Below, piece after piece: positions 5,985 through 6,479 of a stretch of 6,479 nt of DNA (position 1 is the first letter of the stretch; the number at the start of each line of letters is the position of its first letter). The position numbers and the translations under genes are program-made. A model generated the notes under the pieces. It worked only from the letters and a program-made list of their open reading frames with translations. It ran no database searches and was not told the origin of the DNA. Origin of the DNA: Candidatus Bathyarchaeota archaeon (GTDB lineage: Archaea; Thermoproteota; Bathyarchaeia; Bathyarchaeales; Bathyarchaeaceae); contig QMYO01000100.1 of the NCBI GenBank assembly GCA_003662715.1, positions 1 through 6,479 of the forward strand. Reading direction: 5' to 3'.

Positions 5985-6242
5985 CTAACCTTTTTCTTTA
6001 TATGCCTCATAAGCCCGAATCACAATACCACAAAGCAGAATTACAGTTCCAAACAAATGAAGACTATGCATCATAAACCAGGGAGCAACAACGCTCCAAG
6101 GACTAAGATAACTGTAACTTTCTGGCTGCCACAAATCCCTAAACGGATATCTACCCTCTCCTATACCAACCATTAATCCCGATAACAAAACGACAAAAGC
6201 AACAAGAATAACAACATCAGAAACCCTCACTCTCATCACCAT
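5985..6242 (-). CDS. 85-residue membrane protein of unknown function
   Basis: 85 residues with two hydrophobic segments: VVILVAFVVLLSGLMVGIG (about 10-28) and LHLFGTVILLCGIVIRAY (about 61-78). They flank an aromatic- and Pro-rich loop (RYPFRDLWQPESYSYLSPW). The tail is KEKG. ATG 6242 gives the longest form; GTG 6230 is also attractive because GGTGA sits 5 bases before it. The gene has its own likely promoter, lies 59 bases downstream of the integrase stop, and converges on the plus-strand operon with 9 bases between stops. I do not recognise the family. Hydrophobicity, a start signal, a promoter and clean spacing support a real gene. Confidence 0.68.
   Translation of the reverse strand: MVMRVRVSDVVILVAFVVLLSGLMVGIGEGRYPFRDLWQPESYSYLSPWSVVAPWFMMHSLHLFGTVILLCGIVIRAYEAYKEKG
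5991..5999 (+). terminator. T-tract terminator for the plus-strand operon
   Basis: TTTTTCTTT begins 16 bases after the last plus-strand stop (5973-5975). It is a typical archaeal intrinsic stop, lying inside the 3' end of the opposing gene. Confidence 0.5.
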
Positions 6243-6270
6243 ACCATTTTTCTAAACACATCCATAAAAA

Positions 6271-6291
6271 TCCATATGGAACAATTTTATA
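6271..6291 (-). promoter_or_regulatory. Archaeal TATA box with adjacent palindrome, promoter of the 85-residue membrane protein
   Basis: On the minus strand TATAAAAT (6291-6284) lies about 45 bases before ATG 6242. With the usual archaeal TATA-to-start spacing of about 25 bases, transcription would begin near 6260. The perfect 10-base palindrome TCCATATGGA (6271-6280) lies between the TATA box and that start, a position where archaeal repressors commonly block initiation. I see no clear BRE. Confidence 0.45.
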
Positions 6292-6301
6292 GAAGATTGC
6301 A

Positions 6302-6479
6302 TCACTTCCGCTTCCTGAACAGCTTAGCGCCATCCACATCACAGACGTACTCGAAACCCGCCTCTACTAATTCACGAGCCTTCTCCACCGTGCGGGCTAC
6401 AGCACTAACCCACTCATCATCATGAAAATCTACGAGATGCGTGTAAACCAGAGTATTCTCTAATCGTCTATGACCAAGC
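6302..6479 (-). CDS. Tyrosine recombinase/integrase, C-terminal end only (5' part outside window)
   Basis: The minus strand encodes the last 58 residues of a tyrosine recombinase, ending in TGA at 6304-6302. It opens on LGHRRLENTLVYTHLVDF, the signature of the catalytic C-terminus: His in LGH (the His/Trp of the active site) and the nucleophilic Tyr in YTH (codon 6445-6443), 9 residues later as in XerD-type enzymes. The remainder, with VARTVEKARELVEAGFEYV and a basic end LFRKRK, resembles tails of archaeal chromosomal and proviral integrases that I associate with Bathyarchaeia. Such enzymes cut and rejoin DNA through a 3'-phosphotyrosyl link to insert or excise an element at an attachment site. 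The upstream catalytic Arg and Lys and the core-binding domain lie outside the window, so intactness cannot be judged. It marks this region as part of, or bordering, a mobile element. Confidence 0.9.
   Translation of the reverse strand, partial: LGHRRLENTLVYTHLVDFHDDEWVSAVARTVEKARELVEAGFEYVCDVDGAKLFRKRK

Noticed and set aside
6243..6301. tRNA gene or integrase attachment site next to the integrase
   Set aside because: No tRNA-like fold or long repeat is present in the 59-base gap; the interval is explained by a promoter. An attachment site may lie outside the window.
1..6479. CRISPR array, insertion sequence or rRNA
   Set aside because: No regularly spaced direct repeats with unique spacers, no transposase motifs with terminal repeats and no rRNA-like sequence were seen.

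Overview
The window looks archaeal, most likely from a Bathyarchaeia-type (Thermoproteota) genome or an element living in one. The signs are Shine-Dalgarno motifs of the GGAGG/GGTGA type, overlapping starts and stops, large N-glycosylation-rich surface proteins anchored by one C-terminal helix, a TATAAAAT promoter element, and an integrase tail of a kind I associate with Bathyarchaeia. The lineage call is an inference from recalled sequence style, not from a search.

Layout. Positions 2-5975 hold a tightly packed plus-strand operon of six genes with no intergenic space. In order they are: the C-terminal end of a Trp-rich membrane protein (cut by the window edge); a CPBP-family intramembrane protease with its metal-site motifs; a 755-residue surface glycoprotein with a propeller-like head; a 60-residue two-helix membrane protein; an 825-residue surface glycoprotein with an Asp-box propeller followed by a jelly-roll-like carbohydrate-binding module; and a 39-residue CxxC/CxxC zinc-ribbon protein with a TTG start that ordinary gene callers would probably miss. 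Positions 5985-6479 hold minus-strand genes: an 85-residue membrane protein with its own likely promoter and, at the edge, the last 58 residues of a tyrosine recombinase including the catalytic His and Tyr. The two gene blocks converge with only 9 bases between stop codons.

How the genes may work together. The two large proteins share a homologous membrane-proximal module, a similar overall plan (signal peptide, propeller head, stalk, one helix, basic tail) and operon position, but carry different heads. They therefore look like paired adhesins or receptor-binding spikes. The small membrane proteins and the intramembrane protease could assemble, process or anchor them. With an integrase next door, the most economical inference is that this is the surface or virion-membrane module of an integrated virus or other mobile element. 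A host-owned cell-surface operon next to an unrelated integrase remains possible. Other notable points are a reversal of GC skew inside the second adhesin gene and a 45-base Trp-rich repeat at the left edge.
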